Positions 29,705 through 40,400 of a stretch of DNA of 64,000 bases are shown piece after piece. The notes below the pieces were generated by a model that searched no databases, had not been told where the DNA came from, and worked only from the letters and a program-made list of their open reading frames with translations. Each line of letters starts with the position of its first letter. Positions within the stretch are counted from its first letter, which is position 1. This DNA is from Bacillus_BD sp050389805. Its GTDB lineage: Bacteria > Bacillota > Bacilli > Bacillales > Cytobacillaceae. The stretch lies in NCBI RefSeq assembly GCF_050389805.1, contig NZ_CP130945.1, positions 4,402,001-4,466,000 on the forward strand, read 5' to 3'. A program made the translations under genes and the position numbers.

Positions 29705-30388
29705 ATGGATCTTACATTTATTAAAAAAATACCTTTTTTTCAAGGACTGGAAGACCATGAATATCAGTTACTTTCTCCCCTTTTGATTGAAAAAGAGGTC
29801 AAAAAAGGGCAACATATTTTTCATGAAGGAGATGTGGGGACGGAGTCCTATCTCATTAAACAAGGAAGGGTTAAAATCTATCGACTCACAAATGGAAAGG
29901 AATCGATCCTTGCCTTGCTTCATAAAGGGGATTTTTTCGGAGAGATGGCGATGTTGGACCCTCATAATAGTAGGTCTGCCTCTGCAGTTGCATTAGAAAA
30001 GACAAACTTGCTTCAATTGAGGGAAAAAGACATGACTTCTTTGCTGCACAAAAAGCCAGAGTTGGCGATTAAGTTACTAAGTCTAACGATGGAGAAACTA
30101 CGAAGAGCCAATGAAAAAATCCAGAGCATTACCTTTTTAGACGTCAGAACACGTATCCATCGATTAATTTTACAGCTCGTTCAAGACTACGGAATTCAAA
30201 CAAGCGAAGGTGTATTCATTGATTATAAAATCACCCATCAACAAATGGCCGATTTAATCGGTGCCGTCCGCGAAACGGTGTCGAAAATACTAGCGGAATG
30301 GCAGCAAGAGGGATGGATCATCATGAAAAACAGGAAAATGATCATCAAGGATTTCTCCCAATTTGAACAACTCATACAAGAAGATTGA
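29705..30388 (+). CDS. Crp/Fnr family transcriptional regulator
   Basis: A 227-residue regulator. The cyclic-nucleotide-binding beta-roll spans about residues 10-120 and has FGEMAMLDPHNSRSASAVA, which keeps the Glu and the Arg-Ser of a cAMP phosphate-binding cassette. The dimer helix follows at 120-145 and the winged HTH at about 165-220 (HQQMADLIGAVRETVSKIL). No N-terminal Cys cluster is present, so it is not an Fnr-type oxygen sensor. With a probable adenylate cyclase encoded nearby, cAMP is the likely ligand. Target promoters are not evident; a CRP-like palindrome was not clearly seen. Confidence 0.92.
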   Translation: MDLTFIKKIPFFQGLEDHEYQLLSPLLIEKEVKKGQHIFHEGDVGTESYLIKQGRVKIYRLTNGKESILALLHKGDFFGEMAMLDPHNSRSASAVALEKTNLLQLREKDMTSLLHKKPELAIKLLSLTMEKLRRANEKIQSITFLDVRTRIHRLILQLVQDYGIQTSEGVFIDYKITHQQMADLIGAVRETVSKILAEWQQEGWIIMKNRKMIIKDFSQFEQLIQED

Positions 30389-30391
30389 TTG

Positions 30392-30441
30392 GAGGCGATC
30401 TCGAATGTGCTTTGCATTTTCAGATCGCCTCATTTTTTTTA
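30392..30441 (+). terminator. Rho-independent terminator of the Crp-type regulator gene
   Basis: GAGGCGATCT and AGATCGCCTC arms with a 20-nt loop and a long T-run. Confidence 0.87.
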
Positions 30442-30570
30442 TTTTATTGAACTTTTTGTAATTTGGACTACAGAATGAAAGCGAACATTTTGTGATAATA
30501 AACCTAGAGATAAGGAATTCATAGTACCTACATAACTTTTATAAAAATTCATAGAAAAGGATGATGTAAA

Positions 30571-30897
30571 GTGGAACAAGTTATTACAGGAATTATTATT
30601 GCATTTTTAGTTTTTCAAACCATCAACTGGTTTGTCCTTCAGGCGTACCGAGTAAAATTAGACTTTCAAAAACATTCCATCACCCAAGCTCAAGCAGAGC
30701 GCTGTCTATTACATATTCGCTTGATGTACTTTTGGTTACTATCAGACTATTATACGGGACGCATGACAGAAATCTATTACCTTGCTTACGAAAGCCCTGA
30801 AGTCAGCATCGAAACCGTAGAACGAATGAGAAGAAGCATGAAACGAAGAATGGTCCGTGGACTACCTAAACAACAACAAAAACGAGTTCGTGCGTGA
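30571..30897 (+). CDS. Small membrane-anchored protein of unknown function
   Basis: A 108-residue protein with an N-terminal hydrophobic segment at about residues 4-26 (GIIIAFLVFQTINWFVLQAY). A soluble part follows, rich in Arg and Tyr, with TQAQAERCLLHIRLMYFWLL and a very basic C-terminus (RRSMKRRMVRGL). GTG or ATG choice: the frame starts GTG at 30571 after AAGGATGATGTAAA. It is monocistronic; a REP element begins at its stop codon and a terminator follows at 30937. The family was not recognised. Confidence 0.7.
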   Translation: MEQVITGIIIAFLVFQTINWFVLQAYRVKLDFQKHSITQAQAERCLLHIRLMYFWLLSDYYTGRMTEIYYLAYESPEVSIETVERMRRSMKRRMVRGLPKQQQKRVRA

Positions 30898-30924
30898 AAC
30901 ATGGGGACGGTTCTGCCTGTTTCA
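30895..30924 (+). repeat. REP-like element (GGGACGGTTCT family)
   Basis: TGAAACATGGGGACGGTTCT then GCCTGTTTCA; outer TGAAACA/TGTTTCA arms pair. It overlaps the stop codon of the preceding gene. A degenerate inverted partner lies at 31155-31181 (GAGAATTGTCCCCATGTTCC). Confidence 0.8.
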
Positions 30925-30936
30925 CCTGAACGTCCG

Positions 30937-30982
30937 AAAAAACGCACATTGATAGATCTAAACTACTCAATGTGCGTTTTTT
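30937..30982. terminator. Strong hairpin terminator inside the REP-flanked interval
   Basis: AAAAAACGCACATTGA and TCAATGTGCGTTTTTT arms around a 14-nt loop; U-runs on both strands. Confidence 0.85.
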
Positions 30983-30991
30983 GTATTCTCT

Positions 30992-31108
30992 ATGACGTTT
31001 AAAAACATCACATTCAAAATGGAACAAGCTTTAGGAGAATACAAACTATTAGTAATGAAAAAGTATACTAGAGAAGATGGAACTTTTATTGAGGAACAAT
31101 ACCAATAA
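30992..31108 (+). CDS. Possible 38-residue peptide or gene remnant
   Basis: ATG to TAA frame reading MTFKNITFKMEQALGEYKLL then VMKKYTREDGTFIEEQYQ. Composition is protein-like, but there is no Shine-Dalgarno and it sits immediately after a terminator and between two inverted REP elements. It is most likely the remnant of a longer gene. Confidence 0.25.
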   Translation: MTFKNITFKMEQALGEYKLLVMKKYTREDGTFIEEQYQ

Positions 31109-31154
31109 TCTGATTAACAAGTATTCTCTACTCTAACCCTAAAAAAGGGTTAGT

Positions 31155-31181
31155 GAAGCATGAGAATTGTCCCCATGTTCC
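31155..31181 (-). repeat. Degenerate REP-like element
   Basis: GAAGCATGAGAATTGTCCCC then ATGTTCC; inverted relative to 30895-30924 and about 230 bp away, so the pair forms an expanded, decayed REPIN. Confidence 0.6.
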
Positions 31182-31376
31182 CTCATCACTTAGAGTACTT
31201 TTTACTACGTCCTTCTATCTAAGATTATCGACATTTTTAGTGCGTATCTACGGCGAAAATCTCGCATTCTGTCGAATAATAGCAAACGAAAGATTCAAAT
31301 ATTCAAATACTTTGTAGTATAATAATGTTGTGAATATTATAATTAGTATATTTTAGGATGAAGGGAGTGAGTATAA

Positions 31377-31502
31377 GTGCCTCTAATTGAAATGAGGGAA
31401 GTAATTACCCCATTAAAATTAATTGGAATAAAATTTTTCCGGACAAGGGAGGGTCAACTTTTTATTAAATTATTTAATCGTCCTCGAAGGAAATTCTTCT
31501 AG
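31377..31502 (+). CDS. Possible 41-residue small protein
   Basis: GTG at 31377 lies downstream of AAGGGAG. The frame reads PLIEMREVITPLKLIGIKFF then RTREGQLFIKLFNRPRRKFF before TAG; it is basic and amphipathic. A TATAAT-like box lies near 31317. No family recognised. The rest of the 31.2-31.7 kb interval shows no supported gene. Confidence 0.35.
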   Translation: MPLIEMREVITPLKLIGIKFFRTREGQLFIKLFNRPRRKFF

Positions 31503-31683
31503 CCTTCTAATTGACCATAAGGAAAAACCATGGTACTCCAGTTAACTTCTATCTTTGATAAATTCACCTTTAGTGTTCTTAATTGGAAACATATTCATTC
31601 GTAACTAAGATGTATTCATGAAAGTATTTAGCTTCTGTCAGATAGCTTTTAGCTCTCAGATTACTTTCATTGGATACAAAAAG

Positions 31684-31715
31684 AAGCTAGGTATCTTCAA
31701 TTGATCACCTAGCTT
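31684..31715. terminator. Hairpin in the 31-32 kb gap
   Basis: AAGCTAGGT and ACCTAGCTT arms with a 14-nt loop; T-rich on the plus-strand 3' side. Confidence 0.5.
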
Positions 31716-31777
31716 AACTTATTTCCCCTCATTCATACTCCAAGTTAATAGAATTTCAATTGAATAGGGTTTTCTGA

Positions 31778-31894
31778 TTATCTAGCAGTCTTACAACTCG
31801 GACAAACGGAATAGGATGTATCGTATTGGCTCCCGCAGTTGCGGCAAAATACAATTCCATCAGGGATCGGTTGTTTAGCTGTTTGTTTTGTTTT
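31778..31894 (-). pseudogene. C-terminal zinc-ribbon remnant
   Basis: The minus strand reads IPDGIVFCRNCGSQYDTSYS then VCPSCKTAR and a stop. The two CxxC pairs form a zinc-ribbon tail. Upstream the frame runs into stop codons after about 12 more residues and no start codon or ribosome site is present. It is the end of a lost gene. Stretches 31895-32172 and 32204-32400 show no gene. Confidence 0.55.
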
Positions 31895-32172
31895 AGTTTA
31901 AGCAGTTGCTGCTGTTTCTTATTTAATTGTGATGGTGTTCGTTTTATTCCTTTTCAAAGACACAGTCACTAATATTAAGTAATGAGACAAAGGTTTGAAC
32001 TCGTCGAAACCAATCCAATAAAAACAATGGGTTTTCTGACGTTTTGTTTTAACCTCCAATTATAGGAACTTCATCTTTTGTGCAAGAACGATTGTTACCC
32101 TGCAATAAACTTTAAAAGTAGTAAAAACACAGGTTGGTCTTGATCCAATACCCAAACAAGAAAATTTGGATA

Positions 32173-32203
32173 GTGGAACGCGCAGAACCGTCCCCCTGTT
32201 TCC
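32173..32203 (-). repeat. REP-like element, single unit
   Basis: GTGGAACGCGCAGAACCGTC then CCCCTGTTTCC; the core AGAACCGTCCCCCTGTTTC matches the inverted half of REPINs elsewhere. No partner within 200 bp. Confidence 0.75.
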
Positions 32204-32404
32204 TTCTTTTCGACAAATACTCTTTCTTTTCCCAGGAAATTTTGATTTGATTCCCTTTGATTCGAGGAAATATGATTTTGCCCCAGTCTTAGGTTATTTT
32301 CCATTTCTATAACAAATTTCCTATTTCGTGTAACGAATTTGGAACCTACGTCTGAAGGATCTCATAAATTATATTGAATCATTACTGAAAGGTGGAATTA
32401 AGTT

Positions 32405-32857
32405 ATGGATAAAGATCCGTTGCAAAAAGATCCGTTCAATGAATTAATGAAGCCATTTGATGCTTTTTTTGGTGAAAAACCATTGAAAGGATTTTTACAA
32501 TCAATTGATGAATTATTCAACAAATCATTACCATTTCAATCATTTTTTCAGGTAAAGACATCTGAAACTGACTCAGAGTATCTAGTTGTAGCCGAATTAC
32601 CTGGTGTAAAAAAGGAACAAATTGAAATTGATATTCTAGATCGTTATTTAACGATCTCCGTCCAATCCCGCGAAGAATTAACAGAGGAAGACGATAAACA
32701 AAAGACATATAGGAGTCAGCAATCTTGGCAAAGATCAAGTAGAACAATCCCTTTTCCACAGCCTATTAGTGAAACGAAAGTAAAAGCATCCTACGAGAAT
32801 GGAATGCTGCAAATTTCAATTCCTAAAATAAAGGGGAAGCAAATCTACTTAGATTAA
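32405..32857 (+). CDS. Hsp20/alpha-crystallin family small heat-shock protein
   Basis: A 150-residue holdase chaperone candidate. The alpha-crystallin domain spans about residues 55-150: VVAELPGVKKEQIEIDI near 64-80, LTISVQSREEL near 86, and the closing ENGMLQISIPK near 135. The N-terminal arm contains a duplicated DPLQKDPFNEL start. Such proteins bind unfolding proteins in the cytoplasm or coat spores; which applies here is not visible. The ATG follows GAAAGGTGG. No CIRCE-type inverted repeat was found upstream. It is monocistronic between a REP unit and an IS3-family element. Confidence 0.93.
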   Translation: MDKDPLQKDPFNELMKPFDAFFGEKPLKGFLQSIDELFNKSLPFQSFFQVKTSETDSEYLVVAELPGVKKEQIEIDILDRYLTISVQSREELTEEDDKQKTYRSQQSWQRSSRTIPFPQPISETKVKASYENGMLQISIPKIKGKQIYLD

Positions 32858-32860
32858 AAT

Positions 32861-32904
32861 GGAGCGACAGGTACATTTCAGAAACTGGAAGTTGCCTGTC
32901 TCCC
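32861..32904. repeat. Inverted repeat downstream of the hsp20 gene
   Basis: GGAGCGACAGGTAC and GTTGCCTGTCTCCC pair imperfectly around an inner TTTCAGAAACTGGAA. It could act as the hsp20 terminator or be a second repeat family. Confidence 0.4.
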
Positions 32905-33028
32905 TTCTCACTTTTACAAGATTGAAGTACGTAATGTCCCTTGCCCCGTGGATAAACACAATATTTTGTCGTAATAAAAAACACCCCGAAAGTTAGAGTA
33001 GAAAATCTAACTTTCGGGGGTGTTTTTA

Positions 33029-33571
33029 ATGGCTAAATACAGTGAGAAATTTAAAATTAAGCTTGTTACCGAATATTTACAAGGGAATCTTAGTTATGGA
33101 TCATTGGCCAAAAAATATAATATGGGCAGTAAAAATCGAATATATGAATGGGTAAAAATATATGAGGCTCAGGGTAGAGATGGTTTAAAAAGGAGAAAGA
33201 CAAAGAAGAGGTATTCTGTTCAATTTAAGTTAAGTACGGTACAATTTATCAAAGAAACAGGTGCTTCTTGTTTAGAAACTGCGATTCGCTTTAACATGAA
33301 TAGCCCATCCTTAATTAATAGTTGGGTAAATTTATTTCAATTAGAGGGAATAGAAGGCCTGAAACCAAAGTCAAAGGGGATACCTTCTATGTCTAAGAAA
33401 CCCAATAAACAAACGGATAAAGTTGAAAAAAAGTTATCGCGTGAAGAAGAGTTGGAACGTGAGAATGAACTATTGAGATTAGAAAATGCTTACCTAAAAA
33501 AGCTGAAAGCTTTTCGGGAAATCCGAATGTCTTCCTCGAAAAGCACAAGCAAAATTGGCATTCGAACTTAA
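33029..33571 (+). CDS. IS3-family transposase OrfA
   Basis: About 180 residues from the ATG at 33029. Two helix-turn-helix units of the IS150 type are seen (FKIKLVTEYLQGNLSYGSLA, residues about 8-60, and FKLSTVQFIKETGASCLETA, about 70-115). A coiled-coil leucine-zipper region (EEELERENELLRLENAYLKK) follows near the C-terminus, used for multimerisation and OrfAB fusion. It binds the terminal repeats. The 3' end overlaps orfB in another frame. In this family a -1 ribosomal frameshift in an A-rich run makes the OrfAB transposase; A-rich segments near 33538-33556 are candidates. Confidence 0.9.
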   Translation: MAKYSEKFKIKLVTEYLQGNLSYGSLAKKYNMGSKNRIYEWVKIYEAQGRDGLKRRKTKKRYSVQFKLSTVQFIKETGASCLETAIRFNMNSPSLINSWVNLFQLEGIEGLKPKSKGIPSMSKKPNKQTDKVEKKLSREEELERENELLRLENAYLKKLKAFREIRMSSSKSTSKIGIRT

Positions 33572-34421
33572 AGAAGAAGGATTCCGATTAAAGGATATTT
33601 TTCTTGTGGTGGGTATTCCTGAAGCAACTTATCACTATCATGTAAAAAATATGGGGAAAGAAGACCCAGATAAGAAACTAAAAGAGCTCATTTCTGACTT
33701 ATTTAAGAAATTTCATGAACGTTATGGTTATAAACGCATTAAAGAGGAATTAAAGAAATTAGGCCATCGTGTTAACCATAAAAAAGTGTATCGACTTATG
33801 CGAGAACTAGGTTTGAAATGTGTAAAGTTTATGCGGAAATCCCGGAAATACAATTCCTATAAGGGGAAGGTTGGAAAGGTAGCGAAAAACCGTCTATCTC
33901 GTCGTTTTTACACACCTATTCCTCTTCAAAAATTAGTAACTGACATTACTGAATTCAAATGTCTAGGCGATGAGAAATTGTATTTAAATCCTATTCTTGA
34001 TCTTTATGATGGGGAAATTATTTCGTTTGGAATTAAGAAACGCCCAACTTTGGATCTGGTCATGGAACCTTTAGACGAAGCGATTGAGATCATAAAGAAT
34101 CACGCATCCTACCGTACTACCATCCATTCGGATCAAGGGTGGCATTACCAGCACTACCGATGGGTGAGGACATTAAAGGAAAATAAAATTTTTCAAAGTA
34201 TGTCACGCAAAGCGACCTGTGCAGACAACGCTTCGATGGAGAATTTCTTTGGCATTTTAAAGCAAGAAATGTATTATGGGGAAAAACTAGTAAGCTATGA
34301 AGAGTTAAAAAGAAGAATAGAAGAGTATATTTATTGGTATAACAATGAACGATCAAAGGAAAAATTAGCTGGACTAAGTCCAGTGGAATACCGAACTCAA
34401 TCCAGCCAATCAGCTGCATAA
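33555..34421 (+). CDS. IS3-family transposase OrfB (DDE integrase)
   Basis: A 288-residue frame that opens at a TTG codon, consistent with expression mainly as an OrfAB frameshift product. An HTH_21-like segment is near residues 40-100. The rve integrase core follows with the catalytic triad Asp in VTDITEFKC near 136, Asp in IHSDQGWHYQ near 193, and Glu in ADNASMENFFGILK near 229. The WYNNERSKEKLAGLSPVEYR ending is typical of the IS150 group. It is intact and ends 25 bp before the right inverted repeat terminus. Confidence 0.93.
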   Translation: MAFELKEEGFRLKDIFLVVGIPEATYHYHVKNMGKEDPDKKLKELISDLFKKFHERYGYKRIKEELKKLGHRVNHKKVYRLMRELGLKCVKFMRKSRKYNSYKGKVGKVAKNRLSRRFYTPIPLQKLVTDITEFKCLGDEKLYLNPILDLYDGEIISFGIKKRPTLDLVMEPLDEAIEIIKNHASYRTTIHSDQGWHYQHYRWVRTLKENKIFQSMSRKATCADNASMENFFGILKQEMYYGEKLVSYEELKRRIEEYIYWYNNERSKEKLAGLSPVEYRTQSSQSAA

Positions 34422-34446
34422 TAAAAACTCTAACTTTTAGGGGTCG

Positions 34447-34471
34447 CCACCGAACCGTCCCCATGTTTCAT
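34447..34471 (-). repeat. Half REP unit cut by the IS3-family element
   Basis: CACCGAACCGTCCCCATG then TTTCA retains the inner and right part of a REP unit; the expected left part (TGAAACA-GA) is replaced by the IS end. It abuts the stop of the giant surface protein gene. Confidence 0.7.
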
Positions 34472-37400
34472 TAACCGCTTATAGATTGGTCGTCGTTTTC
34501 TACGATGTCGATGTTTTTGTTTCGATTGCGTAGAAGGAGGTATGAAGCGATTAGGAGTGCTATTCCTCCAACACCACCGATGGATCCGTAAAATAATGGT
34601 GTGTTGTTATACCAACGAGCAATGAGGTTGGTGGTTACAAGGAAGTCGCTGACTTCTTCTACTAATTCATTCCCCGCAGCATCGACGGCCACAATTTTAA
34701 CGTTTTGTTTAGAGTTGCTGTTGCCGATTCCAAATGTGAAGGTTTCTCCATCATTTTGGACCTCCACTTCTTTATCATTTAAGTAGATTTTCGCATCCTC
34801 TAATACTAAGTTATCATTGATCGATACCGATGCCACCTTGCTATCTACTGGATATTGCTCTCCGCTTTCTAAATTGATTGGAACGATAACCGGCGCTGTT
34901 TTATCAATACCGAATGAGATTTCCGCTTTTTTCGATTCATCGATATTTTCATTTACGTTTCCTGCACGGTCCTCCGAATAAAGAGCAACGGTATACTTCC
35001 CATCACCCGCGAACAATTCTTTGTTCACTGTGTACGTATATTGGCTCCAAGAACCTCCGCCACCTGATTCAGTAACCGTATAATCAGTGCCTGCTACTAG
35101 ATCACTAGGCGTACCATTCTTCGTCATTTTTACAGAAATACTATCAGGATTTAACGGATCTACGTTCGTTTCCGTCACGATAATATCTCTTTCTTTTTGA
35201 ACATACTTACCTGCGATTTCACCTAATGTTTCATCAAAAGCATAAACCGATCCAAATCGATTGACCGAGAAACGAATCGTTTCCGTTGTTTCATTTCCCG
35301 CATGGTCCACAAGGGTAGCGGTTAATGTATAGAGATCATCAATTTCTTTTTCTTCGGCAAAATTTTTGAACGTGAACACTCCGCCATTTGCAGCGTCTGC
35401 ATAGGCTCCGTCCAATTTAACCGGTCCTCTGTTGGCTCCTGTTAACGTAATCGAAACAGCTTCACGATTAAAGTTTGTATCAGAGTACGAAATCACAGGT
35501 GCGACATCGCCCTTGTTAGCCGATTGATCGGCAACGCCTGTAATTTCAAGCTCTGGTGCTGTTTGGTCCACAACGAACTCTTGCATCGCAAAATCATCCA
35601 TGACATTTCCAGCCATATCAGTGTAATCAATGTCAAAACTGTAATGAGCATCTTCAGTATATTGAATCGTTGCTGTGTTCACATCTCCACTTCGACTCCA
35701 ACCACTAAGGCCAGGGAATCCGACAGATTGGCCATTATCACTTGCAGAACCGCTCACTCGAATTCGACTAGGATCAAAGTTATGCTCGGTAATCGAAATC
35801 GTTGCAGTTCGTGCCTGATTATAATAGTTTCCATTTGCTGCCTCATTGTTATTATAGGAAACTTGGATTTCAGGCTTTGTTTTGTCAATCGTGAATTGAT
35901 CTGTCTGGTATGGTGCAGCTTTGTGTCCTGCATTATCGTGATAACTTATATCAAAGGTGTAATCTCCATCTGCACTATAGCGAATCGTTGCGGTATGGGT
36001 TGTTTGGTCAGGGTTTGCACCATTTCTTGATGTACTCCAACCAACTAATTTCGGAATGACTCCATCTGTATTCGTAATTCGATAATCAACATCTTCTGGC
36101 TTGAAGTTACGCTCGGTGATCACAATCGTAGCCGTACGGTCTCCATTGTAAAAATCAGCATTTTGCGCATCCGCAGAGTTGTTATCATATGAAACGGCAA
36201 TACTAGGAGCACTCTTATCAATACTAAACTTCATTTCATCTTCCGAAACATTTCCTGCCCGGTCTGTCATCTTCACTTTTACGACAATGTCATTACTATT
36301 ATTCGTAACAGCGATCGTTTTCTTCATTTCTGTCACAAGGTTTTTATCGGTTTTCGTTTGCTGCCAACCAGTACTGTCACTGCCTGCAGCATAGGTTTTA
36401 TCATTGTTGATTTTAACGGTTCCGCTTTGATTTTGATCGGTATCATATGGTGCCTTTACTGACCACTGGATTTCGCTAATACCTGAATACGTATCGGTTA
36501 CCGTTAAATTTACATTGACATTCCCCGCATATAGATCTAAACCGTTATTATCTTTGTATTGCGCCTCTGCTTTTTCCAGTTTAATAAGTGATTCTTTCGC
36601 ATGCTTGTTTGCATTTTCCACAATCGCACCGTCTGGCGTTTTGAAACCTGATGTATTTTGAACATGGTCCACAGCCTTGGCAAAAATTTGCCCTTTGAAC
36701 GCAGCCGGCACGTTAAAGGTAACTACCTTCGTATCATGTAACGGTGAGATACGACCAATTTCGGACTCCGCAATTCCTTTTAATGAACCATCTTCTTGAA
36801 CGGCAAAGTATCTACCATTATCATGATCCTTCAAATAAACCGTCATCGATTTCACACCACTGGTGAATTGATTTTCTACTTTCGGATCATTCGCTTTAAC
36901 CGTTACTTTGGTTGTCTTTTTAAAATAGTACCCATAATTCTTCAGTTCAACCGAACTATGAAGACTGTTTTCATCTACTTTTACGTTTTCTTCTTCATTT
37001 GAAAAAGTAATGTCCGTGATGACAGGATTTGTTTTATCGATAAAAATGGTCTGCTCTGCAGCGTTTGTATTCCCAGCATTGTCCACCACATTAACCGATA
37101 CAACATAAGATCCATCCGCTCCAATCACATTTGCCGGATCATCGGTACGAATATCGTATGTCAACGGAGTATTAATTTTGTCATCCTCTGTTGAATAATC
37201 ATACTCATACTTCTTTCCATTCACGTCAATGGTCACGGAATTCACACCTGATTGGGTATCTTGAACTTCAACTGCAAATGTGACATCGCCATTGTATTGG
37301 TTGCCACCATTGGAAGCTACGTTTTTATTTGGAACAATTGAAATTCCCACTTCAGGGTTATTTTTATCAAACATCACCGTATTGTTATCTGAAACAATAT

Positions 37401-40400
37401 TCGAGTTCGCATTTGTGATTTCATAGATCGCACTGTTTTTCACATGGTCGGTTACTTCCACGGAGAACGTTCCGGTGAAATCTTCGTGATCAAGGGTGTA
37501 AGTGGCTACAGCGTTTAAGCCATCGTGTTGGATGTCTTTTTGCTCTGGAACGACCTTCTCGTCACTTGTATGCAAGACAACCGACTGTATTCCCGCAACA
37601 TCATCCTCCACATTTACTGTCACTTCAATCGCTTTGTTGAAAAACGTTCCGAAAGTCAGGAAGTTCAAGGCTTTTGTTACAGGACCATCATTGATCATGC
37701 TGAACGTAACAGCTTCACCCTCAGCTAATGTTGGTACGGCTTGGTCGACATAAATCTTCTGTTGCGCTGAGTTGGTATTTCCTGCATTATCCGTCACATG
37801 AACAGTTAGATCATATGAACCATCTTCATTGATTGGATGATTTGAATCATCAGTACGAATTGGGTACGTGATTTTACCATTTTGCCTTGATTCTTCTTTT
37901 GAATAATCATATTCGTACTCTGTTCCATTGATATCAATGGCTACGTTATTAACACCAGCCTCATGGTCTTGGACATCAACTTCTAAAGTAACATCTCCAC
38001 TGTAATAATCATCTTTTGTAAAAGTGTCCTCGTTAAGCGGAACGACATTGATTCCTACTTCTGGATTGGTTGTGTCAATCATAACGAGATTATTTTCCCC
38101 AATAATATTAGAGTTTTCTTTCGTTATGTCATAGATTTCTCTGTTATTCACTTCGTCGGTCACTTCTACTTGTAAGGTTCCAGCAAAAGCTTCCGCATTG
38201 ATTTTAAATACAGCTTCGGTTTGTAGTTTACCAATCTCAATTGGATCATGTTTAATGAGATCTTCTTCTGTGATTTCATTCCCTGCCTCGTCAAATGCCT
38301 TCAAGCCAATGGATTGAATCCCAGAAACATCATCTTGTACCTTCACACTTACTTCAATTGCTTCATTAAAGAACGTTCCAAATGTAAGGAAGTTTAAAAA
38401 CTTCGCCCATTCTTGATCATTGACGGTATCGATGTGTACTGCTTTTTCATCACCATTTGGTAATGTCGGTGCGTCCTCATCAACAAAAACAGTTTTCCCA
38501 TCGGTTGTGATATTTCCTGCATTATCCTCTACTTCAATAGACAACTCATAAGAACCATTCTCATGTTTGACATATTCGCTTGTGTCAATGGAGTAGGTTA
38601 GTTGCTCCGTTTTTCTTTCGGGTTCTTTGGAGTAATCATGTTCGATGGTTTCTCCGTTTATCTTAATCGTTACATTATTGACCCCTGATTGTTCATCTTG
38701 AGTGTCAATGTTAAAGGTAACATGCCCGTTATAATAATCCCCTTTAATATAGGAATTATCGTTGTTTGGTGTTACCGAAATTTTTGCCTCTGGAGCTTTT
38801 TTCTCAATCATGACCACTCCATCGCTGCCTGGGTCAGTATTTGAGTTTTCATCATTTACTGCATAGGTTTCTGAATTGTTTACATTGTCTTTTACATCAA
38901 CCGTAAAGGTTCCTTCGAAAGCTTCGATATCGAGGATAAACTTGGCCTCGGCATTTAAGCCATCAACTTTGAAACTTCCATTTACTGGTGTTGGAACGGC
39001 GCCATCAACACTTGTTTTCAAGTCAATCTTCTTAATCCCTGAAGCATCATCTTTTGCTTTTACCGTAATTTCAATCGCTTCATTGAAGAAGATTCCAAAT
39101 GTAAGGATATTAAAGAACTGTGACCAAGAATCGTTGTTTATAACATCAAACGTTACGGCTTGTCCATCAGCTAGGGTTGGGATGCCTTTATCGATGTTGA
39201 TGTCAACGGTTTTTACTTCTGAAACGTTCCCTGCTGCATCAACCGCCCATATGCTGTAGATTCCTTGGTAATTTTCATCAACAGTCGTGAAAGAATAAGT
39301 TCCTTTATCTACTGTAACTTCTGTTCCTACTGTACTATCCGTTTTTTCACCTTTCGAATAGTAGACTTTATAATCAGTAGAGTACTCAATTCCCTCGAAT
39401 TTTTCCGTAGGATTGCTAATGTCACCTGAAATAGTTACAGCACCACTGAACCATTTGGAGTCACCAACCGTTGCTTTGTTTGGACCATCTAACTGCGGTT
39501 CTCCTACAACAGGGCTTTTTCGATCAAAAAGAAGATATAGGCTGTTGGTCAACTTGATTTCCTTTTGATGCTTCTTCCCGTTTTTAATATTTACTAAAAA
39601 TCTATCAATCGAAATGGATTCATTAATCTTATGGGAATTTTTCCAGCCCTTAAAATCCCCCGAATCAGAAAGATCCAAGCGGTTATAAGGATCTAGCGGT
39701 GATGCTGTTAATTCCGCATGATTCGAATAAACATAGATTTCCTTTTTGCCTTCAGTATAAGTCTTAATTAATTCTCCAGCTGTTGGCGAGATGGAAATAT
39801 ATTGCTTCCATGTTTCTTCTAATACGGGCACTTCACCGAATACCACTTCAATGTTCGTGTCTCCTGTAATATTGGAGGCAGTATAAGTAAATGTACCATC
39901 ATCATTTTCGTTAAAATTTGGATCGGTGATTAAATCTATATTTGCTCCATTTACTTTTAACGAACTAACATGGTAAGAGTTATTATCTGGAGTAATCGTT
40001 GCAACGACTGTTTTGCCATGATCTACAGTATCAGCAACTTCAATAGTACCTTTTCCCTCAACCGATGTTGTTACATTGTAAGTATTAAGTGCAAATGTAA
40101 CTTGAACTTTTTGATCTTTCGTTACATTCATCAACGTATGGGTATAACTACCATCCGCTATTGGAGTAAAATCAATCGGATGATCATCAATAAGAATACT
40201 TTCAACATGATATCCTGTTTCCGGTTTAACGGTGAAAGAAGAATCAGAGCCATGGTTTACAGTAACCGTTCCCCCGTCAGAAATAAGGGTTTCTCCACTT
40301 TTTACAGAACCGTTTTCATTACTGTTAAACGTTATTGTATAAGATTTTAACTTATACTGTACGTCAATACTTGTATCACCTGTCACAACAATGGGAGTTG

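Larger units (their letters stand above)
32981..34446 (+). mobile_element. IS3-family insertion sequence (IS150-like group)
   Basis: Terminal inverted repeats ACACCCCGAAAGTTAGAGT (32981-32999) and ACTCTAACTTTTAGGGGTCG (34427-34446) bracket two overlapping frames with the classic orfA/orfB layout. Just inside the left end, GAAAGTTAGA and TCTAACTTTC form a hairpin with a T-run that would block outside transcription from entering. The right end abuts a truncated REP unit (34447-34471). No target duplication could be identified. Both frames look intact, so the element may be active. Confidence 0.9.

Noticed and set aside
35524..36030. Plus-strand frames of 60-170 codons inside the giant surface protein gene
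   Set aside because: They are antisense shadows of a well-supported 2334-codon gene and lack ribosome sites and recognisable domains.
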